64,000 nt of DNA from Symsagittifera roscoffensis (Eukaryota > Xenacoelomorpha > Acoela > Convolutidae). The position numbers were made by a program, and so were the translations under genes. Location of the stretch: contig NC_087063.1 in the NCBI RefSeq assembly GCF_963678635.1, positions 57,108,759 to 57,172,758 of the forward strand, read 5' to 3'. The notes beneath the pieces are model-generated. The model saw nothing but the letters and a program-made list of their open reading frames with translations, was not told where the DNA came from and searched no databases. Of the stretch, positions 52,422 to 64,000 are shown one piece after another (positions within the stretch are counted from its first letter, which is position 1; every line of letters starts with the position of its first letter).

Positions 52422-53408
52422 CTAGCATATACTCAGATAGTATTTTTTATATAAGTAAACCTCTATGTCAGTTTCTGAAAACATCACGTGTACAAGGGCG
52501 TATAACTCTCTCGGATGTAGTTTTCCCCTATTGGGATCATAGACTGGTAACGAGAGAGAGGTCACTCCTCTCTCGACCAGAAAATCCATAAGTCGAGTCA
52601 AGACCAAGACCAAGCTCTCTGGATTTACGTGTTGCTTATCAGTGGCCTTAGTAACCAGGAAACACAAATGTTTACCTGGTACCTGTGATGCAACAGGGGG
52701 CAGCGCTATCATCCCTCCCACACCAGGCCTCTGTTTCCATAAAAACTTGATATTCTTATACTCTCTTTTAAAGTCAGCCGCTAGTGCTGTTTTGAAGCTC
52801 ACATCCGCGGTTATCGCTATAAGGCATGTACGTTCTGTGAGTACAAAATCGCTGTCCGTTATGACGATATTGTTTGAATAATGGTTCGGTGGGTCGAAAT
52901 AGGATTCAAACATCCATCCGAAAGGTGGTTTTTTAGCATTTTCGCCTTCCGTTTCCATTTCTCCGGTTTCTCTCGCCAATTTTAATTTTTTAATGATCAA
53001 GTTTTCGGTGTGGGTGAGTCCTACCCCCACTCCCCGGACAAAAATATCCATCGACGTCCCCGTCGATCGCCCAAAGTCGAGCAGATCGAGGTTGGATCGC
53101 GGAAAGCGTAGATGGTCAACTGGAGCGACCCAGTTGGACTCGGTTTTGTCATGGCTGACGTATTTGATGCCGTCTTTATCGGCATCCTGAATCGTCAACA
53201 TTGTCTCTTTAGGATCTGCCGGCAGATCTTGGAGCCATTCAAGCACTGGCAAGTTAGTCAATTCTTGCTCATGAGTCTGCTCCACCTCTGGTTCGAACTC
53301 TATTTCTGGTTCGGAGCGATCGTCGATCCAATCCTGATCCATGTCATTTACCAAGTCGATCTCTCTTGGCACCGCTTTTTCATCCAGTCCCACCAGCGAC
53401 TCCATCAT
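52422..53408 (-). pseudogene. Acidic linker and macro-like domain at the Pol C-terminus, element B
   Basis: This is a 328-codon frame aligning with residues about 520-840 of the element A integrase protein: an acidic linker, then TSMDIFVRGVGVGLTHTEN (over the central polypurine tract), then the macro-like domain. That domain contains ITADVSFKTALAADFKREY, GGMIALPP, KHLCFLVTK, VTSLSLPVYDPNRGKL, HVMFSETDIEVYL and KKYYLSI. The domain is fully open although the element around it is broken, and substitutions against element A are mostly conservative. A frame change separates it from the integrase (53420). Likely non-functional with the rest of the element. Confidence 0.7.
53019..53039 (-). promoter_or_regulatory. 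Candidate central polypurine tract, element B
   Basis: These 21 bases are identical to the central tract of element A (GTCCGGGGAGT then GGGGGTAGGA), at the same codons. Confidence 0.55.
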
Positions 53409-53419
53409 ATTGCTTAAAA

Positions 53420-55354
53420 CTATCTGTCTTTAATGAAATCCTCGCCATACGGGTTGTACTTCTTCCTGTTCTTTCCTTTCTTGCTTTGGCGTGTCTCCAT
53501 GGTGAGAGGAAAGTCAGGTTGTACTCCTTTGTCAATTTCAGTTTGTTCTTGGCAGTCCCAGTCCTCTTCGGCATAAGGTAGAGTTTCGTCGTCCACCTCC
53601 ACTCGCTCTGTCAACTCCAGGTCCAGTGGCAGATCGCAATTATCTACCACCTCATTCCCAACGTTTTTTACGCGCATACCTCTTTCATTTACTTCACATG
53701 CAGGATCCACTATCAAATAGTCTCCTTCCTGCATGTCCACTGGGATGCACCAGTCCTCTGATGAGGAATTGTGCGGTTTGATGTTTTCGTAATGAGCTGC
53801 TCTTCCGGTGCTCAGTCGATAAAACCGACCTCCTTGTTCACTTCTGTTATTTGAAATGGGCCGCGCCACTTTAAAAAAAATTTTTTTGGTTCCTTTTGGT
53901 GGAACTACTTCCTGGAACACCCAGACATAATCACCGACTGAGTAAGTTTTTGCATCTGCAGTCCTTATATCAAATCTCCTTTTTTGTCTAATTTGCGCCT
54001 GTTGCGTGTTCCTCCTGCATAAGTCATTGAGGTCCTGCTGCCTCCTTATAACATCGCGCACGTGCGTTTGTGGTGCTGTTTTCTTCCCTTCATACTCAGG
54101 GTAGAAGAAAGTTAACGGAAGAGCTTTTTTGTGACCAGTTAACATCAAATGCGGACTTATTCCCGTGGTGGAATGCTCTGTGCTATTGTAAGCGCCCATC
54201 AGTTGCGGCAAGTGTCTATCCCAGTCAACCATGTATCGTGAGCAATAGACTCTTAACATGGATACCAGCGTGCGATTTTTCCTCTCGACTAGGCCATTCA
54301 TTTGTGGGTGATAAGTGGTCGAGTGGGTCTGTGCCACCTGCGATCTTTTCATTAACTCCTTCGTGAGACCGCCCACGAATGCTTTGCCATTGTCCGATTG
54401 GAACGTGATGGGGCAGCCGTGCCTCGCTATCCACAGATTTATCAAGTGATCGCATGTTTTTTTCGCTGATGCTGTCATGCAGGGGGCTGCCTCTGCATAA
54501 TTCGTAAAATGATCAAACATTACCAGCACCTGATTGTAGATCGTGGCTGTCATGCATATCTTCTGCTGATCAATTTGCACCACCTCGTTGAACTCTGATG
54601 ACTCTCTTGACTGCAGGGGAACCTCAGTTTCCTGCGGTCCTTCGCCTGTTGACACGACGAGCATGCAGAGATCCGTTTTTCACAGGTCTTTCTTCAATCT
54701 AGGCCATTCGAATCGTTTCTGTATCCTGTTGTACACTTTGTCCACACCGTGATGGCCCATCTGATCATGTGAACGAAAGAGCAATTCGGTCTATTATAAT
54801 TGTGGTAGCACTATTGAATTATACCTGTAAAGAACCTTGTCCTCTTCCTTGCGTTTGCAAGCTTCGATCCCGTCTTTGTTCAGGTACAACAGATCTTTTC
54901 TCTTTATGTAAAATTGCTTCAAAATCTTATAGCTGTTTTCCTCAAAATCTCCTTTGTCAGCTGCGCCGTTCTCAACCCATCTTTTCAGATTGCTCGTCAT
55001 CCTGTCATTTCGTTGAGCCCTTAGGAGGTCCCCCTGCCGGTATCTGGCTTTCAGATTCGTCTTTACCACGTTTAATTGCCCGCTCATTATCTTCGGAGCA
55101 TGAGCATCATCCATCAACTTGACACACCATATCTTCTTCAAGGGTGTTGCTCCCCGCACAGATGGCTCCAGATTGGTATGGACGACCGTATCATGTGGCA
55201 GTAATCTGGTTGGGCGTTTCGACACAGCTATCAGTTCAAGCTCCTCTGCGGCATTGTCCGCTACAGTGCCCTCCTCATCAGAGGTATACCTGTCTCTGTC
55301 CGGGTCCTGATGCATTTTCCGGTCCAGCCCGCGCTGTTTCCATTCCACCAACAA
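53420..55354 (-). pseudogene. Integrase of element B (left copy)
   Basis: Pieces 55354-54794 and 54664-53420 cover the linker after RNase H, the zinc module and the catalytic core. The core is QIDQQKICM, QSDNGKAFVG and NGLVERKNRTL, with DD35E spacing as in element A. Then comes RRFDIRTADAKTYSVGDYVWVF (shown in part) and the acidic tail. Frame changes lie around 54670-54790 (zinc module) and 53880 (run of A/T). It ends with a stop at 53420, before the macro-like frame. Confidence 0.85.
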
Positions 55355-55426
55355 GGAATGAATTGCAATCTCCGAAACATCCGAAATGGAAGTAGTGTCC
55401 GATGTGTTTTCCCACGACTGGTACCC

Positions 55427-56003
55427 CTAGTGGGTGGGGGGCACATCACTCGAGCCGATGGATTCCACATCATTATGTTCCGATCTGTCTGTGATGTTTC
55501 TCGACTCCCCGGACAAAACTTTGTCCCTTGGTCGCCTTGAATCCGGCTCCCCGGACAACATTCTGTCCTTTGGTTGTCCCGACATTGTCTCCCCGGGCAA
55601 GTCATCCTGTACGAACTCGAAATTGCCTGACTCTCCGGACATTGTCTCGTCCCCGGATGAACAATCCGAGCTCGGTTCGTACTCTTCCCTTGCATCCGTA
55701 AATTGTACTTTTCTCGTGAAGCTGGATTTCGACGTCTTCAGTGGCTTGGACCTGGGTCGATTTCCCTTGTTCTGTGAATGAAGTCCTCAACAAGACATCC
55801 TTCGGCATTGAGGTCACCAGCTGGTTCACTATCGACAGGCAATCCCGTTCCACATCGCGACTGCGAATGGTCACTTGCCTCTTCTCTGTTCTCTCAGTCA
55901 CGGTCAACCGTTGGACGGTCTCCATCCACTCACGATCATATCTGTCGACTTCTCTATCCAGCAAGTCACGGAGCTTCCCCATGACGTCAGGCGCCACGTT
56001 CAC
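55427..56003 (-). pseudogene. RNase H - integrase linker of element B (left copy)
   Basis: This is a charged linker read in frames 56003-55602 and 55642-55427. The second has repeated SGE/SGES motifs because the DNA repeats GTCCGGGGAG-like sequences (55505-55514, 55547-55556 and two variants up to 55640). There is no enzymatic motif. The element A linker has two such motifs (34440-34449, 34491-34500). Confidence 0.6.
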
Positions 56004-56007
56004 TAAC

Positions 56008-58111
56008 CTACTTTATACCCAGCCTGGTAAGCTCTTGATGCACAAGATTGGATCGGACTAGCAGATCCAATGGGACAGGATTACCCCTGGCCAATACCCT
56101 TATTTCAGCGGCAGTCTCCACCGGAAAATCAGGGTGTCCTGGTATGGGGTGCCCTGACTTGTCCAGCCACCTGGTGAGTGGTAGTTTATCGTAGGTTTCC
56201 TTATCTAGAAATGAAAATCCGTCTTTGAATTCTGCCTGATTGGCCTGCTTCTCTTCTATGTGCTCATAGAATTCTGTTTTCTTACTGAGGCTATCAGCAT
56301 TCTGGTGCTTGCCACGGATACGGTGCTCTATGATCATGTGGTTTCCATCCAGGTGCACGATCCAACGACCAATATAACTTTGGTCAATCGAATAGGTTTT
56401 CAGCAGGGCAAGGGCACGATTCTCCACACGCAACTTGAAGGAAGCACTCCCCAAGTAGGCCCTATATTTTTCCACGAAAGTGATCACCGCGAACATTTCT
56501 GCTTTTGGTGCGCCGTACTTCATCTCAGTATCACTCAGGACCTTACTTCCGTAGGCTATCGGACGGAGAACCGTTCTCCCGTTCCACTCCTGCTCCTCGT
56601 GAAGTATGCCTGATATCGCAACTACTGATGCATCCGTGTCTAACACGAACATCCCCTTCTCTGTTGGCATGCTGAGGACCGGTGCCTCGCAAAGTTTACG
56701 TTTATTGTTTTCAAATGAAACTTGTGCCTCATCAGTCCAAGTAAGTTTTTTGCCTTTATTCCTCATCAACTGCTACATGGGGTATATCTTATTGGCGTAT
56801 CTCTTGACGAACTCCCGATAATAGTAAGCTAACACCAAAAATCTCATCAGTTGTGTGTCTGTCTTGGGTGCCTTCTAGGTCAAGACCACTTCGACCGCTT
56901 CGGGATCCGGTCTCACTCCATGCTTATCCACCAGGCAGCCCAGATATTTTATGGAGTCTCTGAGGATTTCACGATTAGAGGGTTTACACTTCAGGCCCGC
57001 CTGCTTCATGCAGGTAAACACCTCATCCAACCTCTCTATGTGATCCTCCAGGGTTGGTGTTGCTATCACGACGTCATCGACATAACACATGTTGAGGTTC
57101 CCATATTTCTTTGTCACACTCGTGAGTGCCTGCGCCAGCAGTCGCTGGAATGTGGCCGTCGCGTTGCACAATCCGAACGGCATCTTCTTCCACTGGAACA
57201 ATGCCAGCTCGCGCGCGAAGCCCTTTTTCTCACGATATTGCTTTCTGAGATGCACTTGCCAGAATGCCGAGCCCGAATCTAACATCGTGAAGAACTTCGC
57301 GTCCCCCAGCTTGGAAAGGCTCTCATCAATGCAGGAAATCGGGTATGCGTCCTTTAATGTCACTGCGTTTAGGTAACGGAAACCACAACAAAACCTGATT
57401 TGCCCCCTTTTTTTTAGCCATGACCACGCCACAAGCCCACGGGACTTCGACGGCTCGATCATATCTTACTCCATTAACATCTCGATTTCCTTCCTGCACG
57501 CTTCCGACTTATAGGGGGTCATTCTCCTTGCTCTTCCCTATGAGGTACCGAGCCCTCTTCTATCTCAATCTCGTGTTCTACAAAGTTGCAGCAATCTATG
57601 TCGGCCTTATGCTTTGAAAAAACGTCTGCATTCCAATTTAGCACCGCCCTAAGCGAATCTAGTTCTCGGTCTGATATTTTACCCTTCAGATGTTCTATCT
57701 CGGGCAGGACAGGTTTATTTGCTGCTAACTCTGTTTTTGTCGGCCTCTCGGGAAAGTTCGAACAATAGACAACCCATCATCTGTCTCCGACTTCATTGAA
57801 AACAATTTCTTAGAAGATTTCAACTCATTTATTCTCTTCAGTATACATTCCTGGTTCGCGTGCAAGGGACATTTAGTTAGATCAAACTTTTTCAAGTTCT
57901 CCACACTTTGAAAGTCTGTGTTCAGAGGCAATGCGTAGCCAAGTTTCTTTCCCCTCTTTATTGTCACTGTAGTTGCTTCTGTGTTCAACGACACAACAAC
58001 ACACTCACACACAGTCCGCTCTGAGTGAGTAAGAAACTTCTTCCTAAAAAGCCGAGCTCTTACTGTTTGGATTTGGTGCCAGACACACCTGTCTGTCATT
58101 ATTGAGTTCAT
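56008..58111 (-). pseudogene. Reverse transcriptase - RNase H of element B (left copy)
   Basis: Pieces 58111-57725, 57462-56875 and 56769-56008 give the pre-RT linker, RT and RNase H. RT motifs are FGLCNATATFQ and CYVDDVVIATP; RNase H has VLDTDASVVAISG, APKAEMFA and HQNADSLSKK. The third RNase H position reads RVENRA where element A has RVDNRA, so one catalytic residue is changed. Frame changes or stops occur near 57725, 57470 and 56870. Confidence 0.85.
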
Positions 58112-58366
58112 TTAGATTCCTCTTTCTAAACGTCGCTACCACGGCTTGCTTTGGTTTCAATCTCATTTTTCGATCCAGAAAAATTGGCACCTCAGCCTGG
58201 TTAATTAAGATCTTATTAAGAGGTTTCTTTTCAACCCGTCCTTGAGGTTGATCGTGACATCAAAGTTTCGTACGAAGTCCCTCCCATGATGAATTGATTG
58301 GAATTGTCCAAACTTTCCACCACCAGGAAGCTCATCCAAAGATATCTTCCTCCAAGCTGCAGTGAT

Positions 58367-58891
58367 TTAATCCGGGGTCCGTCCTGTCACATAGATTGCT
58401 CCCTGATTGGCAGCTGCCAGTCTGATGTTTGTCGGTATCAGATCCGACCTGTCAAAGCCCATATTAGTCCAGGTGCTGACTGGCATGACGCTGACCACTG
58501 CACCCATGTCTAACAGTCCTGTTACTGAAAGTTGTCTGCCCTGCACATCTAGCACATGTGCTGCTTGATCGGCCTCGCAACCTATGTGGACCGCATCCTG
58601 TTCAAGCATGGCATTGTGTCCGATTCGTCGCACCTTCAGCTCTTCTTGGCCAATGTGTATCCGTCCCACCTGATCACTCGCATCAGTCACGTGAGCCTTC
58701 GTGTAGATATCAATGCCATCTACATTAATCAGAATCGGATATGGGCCATGGACTTCAATGTAATGTCGATCTACTCTCATTAGCCTTGGGCCTCCTGTCG
58801 TGAGCAGCGCTCGCACTGCCCTGGAGTCCAACTTGGGATCCTTCTCCCTCAGGAATGTCCAGGTGTACCAGCGTAATCTCGGACTGTTCAC
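58367..58891 (-). pseudogene. Protease of element B (left copy)
   Basis: This aligns with residues 615-780 of the element A Gag-protease frame (TRKAHVTDASDQVGRIHIG-type region, AVHIGCEAD). The active site reads LLDMGAV instead of LLDTGAV, so the catalytic triad motif is lost. It continues after a frame change from the 60251-58755 frame. The stretch 58112-58366 holds the decayed protease end and linker. Confidence 0.8.
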
Positions 58892-60251
58892 TCAAGTTCT
58901 TGACCACCTGGTGTCCTGCGACCAAGATAATTGACATTATCTTCGTTCCTTCTTTCGTCATGCCAAAATATTTACCCGAATTATCATTTAGCTTTAGTCC
59001 AGGCTTTCTGGGTCCCTGCTTGTCTTCTTCTTTCGTTGTTTTCCCCAGGATGTCGAATTTTTCCCGAAGATATGTGCTTTCCAGTGCCGACCTCACCCAT
59101 TGCTTAACTTCCTTCGTGGCTAGTTCCTGTTGGACATTCTGTAACGCTGTCCTCGCCGCTAACCCATAATCCACCTTGGGCGGACCGGCCGACTCTGCCT
59201 CCAGGCTCGAGGCTACCGCCTCATTAGGCAAGGTCTTCACCTTCTTAGTCGTAAAGGTGCTTGGTGTCGTTTCTTTTCTCCGAGACTCAGCCTCATTCAT
59301 CAGACGTGCTCGAATGGCTTTGACGGCTGAAAGCGCCTCTTCATGACCGGGATGTTTCGCAATCGCCACTCCATCCCAAAATCGAATGTAATCCGACTTG
59401 AAATGTCCCTCTAAATTACAGAAGAAGCACCTCGGTCCGTACTTCATTATGAGTCTCCCGACGTACTCTTCGTGGTCCTCGTGGATCGCCTCTACGTCAT
59501 CGAGAAAGTAGCCTATCGCTTTCATGTTCTGTTTGTAAGCAGAACAGGCGGAAACATGGTGGTCCATCGAACCACAATTCGCACATGACCTCCTCTTATC
59601 CATGTCGTCACGAGGTCTGTACCATCTCGTCCTCCTTATAACATCGCGCACGTACGTTTGTGGTGCTGTTTTCTTCCCTTCATGCTCAGGATTGAAGAAA
59701 GTTAACGGAAGAGCTTTTTCGTGACCAGTTAACATCAAATGCGGACTTATTCCCGTGGTGGAATGCTCTAGGCTGTTGTAAGCGCCCATCACTTGCGGCA
59801 AGTGTCTATCCCAGTCAACCATGTATCGTGAGCAATAGACTCTTAACATGGATACCAGCGTGCGATTTTTCCTCTCGACTAGACCATTCGTTTGTGAGTG
59901 ATAAGTGGTCGAGTGGGTCTGTGCCACCTGCGATCTTTTCATTAACTCCTTCGTGAGACCGCCCACGAATGCTTTGCCATTGTCCGATTGGAACGTGATG
60001 GGGCAGCCGTGCCTCGCTATCCACACATTTATCAAGTGATCGCATGTTTTTTCCGCTGATGCTGTCATGCAGGGGGCTGCCTCTGCATATTTCGTAAAAT
60101 GATCAATCATTACCAGCACCTGATTGTAGATCGTGGCTGTCATGCATATCTTCTGCTGATCAATTTGCACCACCTCGTTGAACTCTGATGACTCTCTTGA
60201 CTGCAGGGGGAACCTCAGTTTCCTGGGGTCCTTCGCCTGTTGACACGACAA
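58755..60251 (-). pseudogene. Integrase-Gag fusion frame at the duplication junction, element B
   Basis: This is 498 codons without a stop. Residues 1-205 are the integrase core (QIDQQKICM, QSDNGKAFVG, NGLVERKNRTL) of the right copy. At about 59636 it switches in frame to the Gag nucleocapsid of the left copy: CANCGSMDHHVSAC and CFFCNLEGHFKSDY, where the last Cys of the second knuckle is Tyr. A helix and the start of the pre-protease region follow. It is a product of the tandem duplication rather than a designed gene. Confidence 0.85.
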
Positions 60252-61603
60252 GCATGCAGAGATCCGTTTTTCACAGGTCTTTCTTCAATCTAGGCCATTC
60301 GAATCGTTTCTGAATCCTGTTGTACACTTTGTCCACACCTTGATGGCCCATCTGATCATGTGAACGAAAGAGCAATTCGGTCTGGTATAACTGTGGTAGC
60401 ACTATTGAATTATACGTGTAAAGGACCTTGTCCTCTTCCTTGCGTTTACAGGCTACGATCCGTCTTCGTTCAGGTGAAACAGATCTTTTCTCTTTATGTA
60501 AAACTGCTTTAAAATCTTATAGCTGTCTTCCTCTAAATCTCCTTTGTCAGCTGCCCCGTTCTCGACTCATCTTTTCAGATTGCTCCATTCTGTCATTTTT
60601 TTGAGCCCTGAGGTGATCCGACAGCCGGTATCTGGCTTTCAGATACGTCTTTACCACGTTTAATTGCCCGCTCATTATCTCCGGAGCATGAGCATCATCC
60701 ATCAACTCGACACACCATATCTTCTTCAAGAGTGTTGCTCCCTGCACAGTTGGCTACAGATTGGTACGGACGACCGTACCATGTGGCAGTAATCTGGTTG
60801 GGTGTTTCGACACAGCTATCAGTTCAAGCTCTTCTGCGGCATTGTCCACTACAGTGCCCTCCTCATCAGAGGTATACCTGTCTCTGTCCGGGCCCTGATG
60901 AATTTCCCGGTCCAGCCCGCGTTGTTTCCATTCCACCAACAAGGAATGAATTGCAATCTCCGAAACATGAGAAATTGGAAGTAGTCTCCCATGTGTTTTC
61001 CCATGACTGGGACTCCGAGTGGTAGGGGGGCACATCACTCGAGCCGATGGATTCCACATCATTATGTTCCGATCTGTCTGTGATGTTTCTCGACTCCCTG
61101 GACAAAACTTTTTCCCTTGGTCGCCATGAATCCGGCTCCCCGGACAACATTTTGTCCTTTGGTTGTCCCAACATTGTCTCCCCGGGCAAGTCATCCTGTA
61201 TGAACTCGAAAGTGCCTGACTCCCCGGACATTGTCTCGTCCCCGGATGAACAATTCAAGCTCGGTTCGTACTCTTCCCTTGCATCCGTAAATTGTACTTT
61301 TCTCGTGAAGCTGAATTTCGACCTGACCCTGACTTCTTCAATGGCTTGGACCTGGGTCGATTTCCAAAGTTCTGTGAACGAAGTCCTCAACAAGACATCC
61401 TTCGGCATTGAGGTCACCAGCTGGTTCACTATCGACAGGCAATCCCGTTCCAAATCGCGACTGCGAATGGTCACTTGCCTCTTCTCTGTTCTCTCAGTCA
61501 CGGTCAACCGTTGGACGGTCTGCATCCACTCACGATCATATCTGTCGACTTCTCTATCCAGCAAGTCACGGAGCTTCCCCATGACGTCAGGCGCCACGTT
61601 CAC
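60252..61603 (-). pseudogene. RNase H - integrase linker and integrase zinc region of element B (right copy)
   Basis: Frame 61603-60866 holds the linker with SGE/SGES repeats, copying the left copy, with GTCCGGGGAG motifs at 61137-61146 and 61220-61229. Frame 60747-60547 and the sequence to 60252 hold the rest of the linker and the zinc module in broken form (DKVYNRIQKRF-like sequence near 60330). Confidence 0.7.
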
Positions 61604-61607
61604 TAAC

Positions 61608-63024
61608 CTACTTTATACCCAGCCTGGTAAGCTCTTGCTGCACCAGATTGGATCGGACTAGCAGATCCAATGGGACAGGATTACCCCTGGCCAATACCCT
61701 TATTTCAGCGGCAGTCTCCACCGGAAATACAGGGTGTCCTGGTATGGGGTGCCCTGACTTGTCCAGCCACCTGGTGAGTGGTAGTTTATCGTAGGTTTCC
61801 TTATCTAGAAATGAAAATCTGTCTTTGACTTCTGCCTGATTGGCCTGCTTCTCTTCTAAGCGCTCATAGAATTCTGTTTTCTTACTGAGGCTATCAGCAT
61901 TCTGGTGCTTGCCACGGGTACGGTGCTCTATGATCATGTGGTTTCCATCCAGGTGCACGATCCAACGACCAATATAACTTTGGTCCATCGGATAGGTTTT
62001 CAGCAGGGCAAGGGCACGATTGTCCACACGCAACTTGAAAGAAGCACTCCCCAAGTAGGCCCTGTTTTTTTCCACGAAAGTGATCACCGCGAACATTTCC
62101 GCTTTTGGTGCGCCGTACTTCATCTCAGTATCACTCAGGACCTTACTTCCGTAGGCTATCGGACGGAGAACCGTTCTCTCGTTCCACTCCTGCTCCTGGT
62201 GAAGTATGCCTGATATCGCAACTACTGATGCATCCGTGTCTAACACGAACATCCTCTTCTCTGTTGGCATGCTGAGGACCGGTGCCTCGCAAAGTTTACG
62301 TTTAATGTTTTCAAATGAAACTTGTGCCTCATCAGTCCAAGTAAATTTTTTGCCTTTATTCCTCATCAACTGCTGCATGGGGTATATCTTATCGGCGTAT
62401 CCCTTGACGAACTCCCTATAATAGTAGGCAAACACCAAAAAGCTCATCAGTTGTGTATCTGTCTTGGGTGCCTTCTAGGTCAAGACCACTTCGACCGCTT
62501 CGTCTCACTCCATGCTTATCCACCAGGCAGCCCAGATATTTTATGGAGTCTCTGAGGATTTCACGATTTGAGGGTTTACACTTCAGGCCCGCCTGCTTCA
62601 AGCAGGTAAACACCTCATCCAACCTCTCTATGTGATCCTCCAGGGTTGGTGTTGCTATCACGACGTCATCGACATAACACATGATTAGGTTCCCATATTT
62701 CTTTGTCACACTCGTGAGTGCCTGGGCCAGCAGTCGCTGGAATGTGGCCGTCGCGTTGCACAATCCGAACGGCATCCTCTTCCACTGGAACAATGCCAGC
62801 TCGCACGCGAAGCCCTTTTTCTCACGATCTTGCTTTCTGAGTGGCACTTGCCAGAACGCCGAGCCCGAATCTAACGTCGTGAAGAACTTCGCGTCCCCCA
62901 GCTTGGAAAGGCTCTCATCAATGCGGGGAATCGGGTATGCGTCCTTTATCGTCGCTGCGTTCAGGTAACGGAAATCACAACAAAACCTGAGTTGCCCCCC
63001 TTTTTTTAGCCATGACCACGCCAC
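61608..63024 (-). pseudogene. Reverse transcriptase - RNase H of element B (right copy)
   Basis: Frames 63024-62416 and 62447-61608. RT motifs: TTLDSGSAFWQV, MPFGLCNATATFQ and CYVDDVVIATP. RNase H: VLDTDASVVAISG, APKAEMFA, RVDNRALALL and HQNADSLSKK, all intact. A 12-base loss near 62500 relative to the left copy and a frame change near 62440 break RT from RNase H. Confidence 0.87.
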
Positions 63025-64000
63025 AAGCCCACGGGTACTTCGACGGCTCGATCATATCGTACTCCAATAACATCTCGATTTCCTTCCTGCACGCTTCCGA
63101 CTTATGAGTGGTCATTCTCCTCGCCCCTTCCCTATGAGGTACCGAGCTCTCTTCTATCTCAATCTCATGTTCTACAAAGTTGCAGCAACCTATGTCGGCC
63201 TTATGCTTTGCAAAAACGTCTGCATTCCGATTTAGCACCGCCCTAAGCGAATCTAGTTCTTGGTCTGATATTTTACACTTCAGATGTTCTATATCGGGCA
63301 GGACAGGTTTATTTGCTGCTAACTCTGTTTCTGTCGGCCTCTCGGGAAAAGTCGAACAAATAGACAACCCATCATCTGTCTCCGACTTCATTGAAAACAA
63401 TTTCTTAGAAGATTTCAACTCATTTATTCTTTTCAGTATACATTCCTGGTTCGCGTGCAAGGGACATTTAGGTACATCAAACTTTTTCAAGTTCTCCACA
63501 CTTTGAAAGTCTGTGTTCAGAGGCAATGCGTAGCCAAGTTTCTTTCCACTCTGTATTGTCACTGTGGTTGCTTCTGTGTTCAACAACACAACAACACACT
63601 CACACACAGTCCGCTCTGAGTGAGTTAGAAACTTCTTCCTAAAATAGCCGAGCTCTTACTGTTTGGATTTGGTGCCAGACACACCTGTCTGTCATTACTG
63701 AGTTCAATTAGATTCCTCATCCTAAACGTCGCCACCACGGCTTGGTTTGATTTCAATCTCACTTTTCGATCCAGAAAAATCGGCGCCTTAGCCTGGTTAA
63801 TTGAGATCTTTTAAGAGGTTTCTTTTCAACCCGTCATTGAGGTTGATCGTGACATCAAAGTTTCGTACGAAGTCCCTCCCAGGGTGAATTGATCGGAATA
63901 GTCCAAAATTTCCACCACCAGGAAGCTCATCCAAAGATATCTTCCTCCAAGCTGCAGTGATATAATTGGGGTCCGTCCTGTCACATAGATTGCTTCCTGA
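62975..64000 (-). pseudogene. Protease - RT boundary of element B (right copy), runs off window
   Basis: Frame 63607-62975 reads from the pre-RT linker (RGKKLGYALP-like, LPDIEHLK, NADVFAKHKADIGCC, EGARRM) into RT and is continuous across the point where element A has its T7 frameshift. From 63608 to 64000 the end of the protease domain is present in other frames. The rest lies beyond the window. Confidence 0.8.

Larger units (their letters stand above)
43617..64000 (-). mobile_element. Element B, 5' part (gag-pol and most of the late genes), degenerate
   Basis: This is the high-coordinate half of the element interrupted by element A. Reading leftward it has a duplicated gag-PR-RT-RNase H-integrase block, the integrase end with macro-like domain, a gap, and then the late genes including the sixfold 912-bp repeat. 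Stops and frameshifts are frequent. Its 5' LTR and most of gag lie beyond 64000. Confidence 0.85.
53880..64000 (-). repeat. 5.59-kb tandem duplication of gag-pol in element B
   Basis: The stretch from about 54046 to 59636 (gag knuckles to mid-integrase) is repeated from 59636 to beyond 64000 with an offset of 5,590-5,600 bp. For example CTCCTTATAACATCGCGCACG lies at about 54043 and 59633, and the frame starting NVAPDVMGKLRD at 56003 and 61603. At the junction the integrase of the right copy runs straight into the gag knuckle region of the left copy. Confidence 0.88.

Overview
The window is animal retroelement DNA. I found no host gene, rRNA or tRNA gene and no bacterial features. Everything that codes lies on the minus strand and belongs to one lineage of very large Ty3/Gypsy-type LTR retrotransposons: Gag with two CCHC knuckles, an aspartic protease, reverse transcriptase, RNase H and a DD35E integrase. 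The host is probably an invertebrate, but the sequence does not identify it. Giant LTR elements are known elsewhere, for example in plants and planarians. I know of no described element with the gene content seen here.

Element A (20827-43616, 22.8 kb) is the best copy. It has two 904-905 bp LTRs (TG...CA, about 99% identical by eye), a primer-binding site, a polypurine tract and a 2.4 kb leader with a 14-bp minisatellite. Its early region is gag - PR - RT - RNase H - integrase. The integrase reading frame runs on for about 450 residues and ends in a domain that looks like a macro (ADP-ribose-binding) domain. Its late region (31008-22160) is almost 9 kb. It carries a coiled-coil protein, an SGNH/GDSL hydrolase domain, a large helical protein of about 1,390 residues and a second unknown protein of about 1,050 residues. 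A second copy of the polypurine motif lies within about 130 bp of the exact middle of the element. Candidate 3' splice sites precede the late genes. A UGAUG stop/start overlap links the last two late genes.

Element B is an older, broken relative, and element A is inserted into its large late gene. Its parts are 14940-20826 (end of the late genes plus 3' LTR) and 43617-64000 (the rest). Within it, a 912-bp piece of the late gene is repeated six times, and one of these repeats holds the element A insertion. A 5.59-kb piece of its gag-pol is tandemly duplicated, with the second copy running off the right edge.

At the left, 4581-17269 is a threefold tandem array of a 4.2-kb unit. Each unit holds the tail of the last late gene, a 3' UTR, one LTR, a primer-binding site and a leader. 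These are head-to-tail, internally deleted elements that share LTRs. The array leads into element C, whose 5' LTR is 6503-7414, whose leader is 3571-6502, and whose broken gag and start of protease fill 3570-1.

Proposed working of the system, by inference: the genomic RNA makes Gag-Pol-macro; a spliced RNA makes the SGNH-containing late polyprotein; and reinitiation gives the last protein. The late region takes the place where retroviruses carry env, but it shows no obvious envelope signature.
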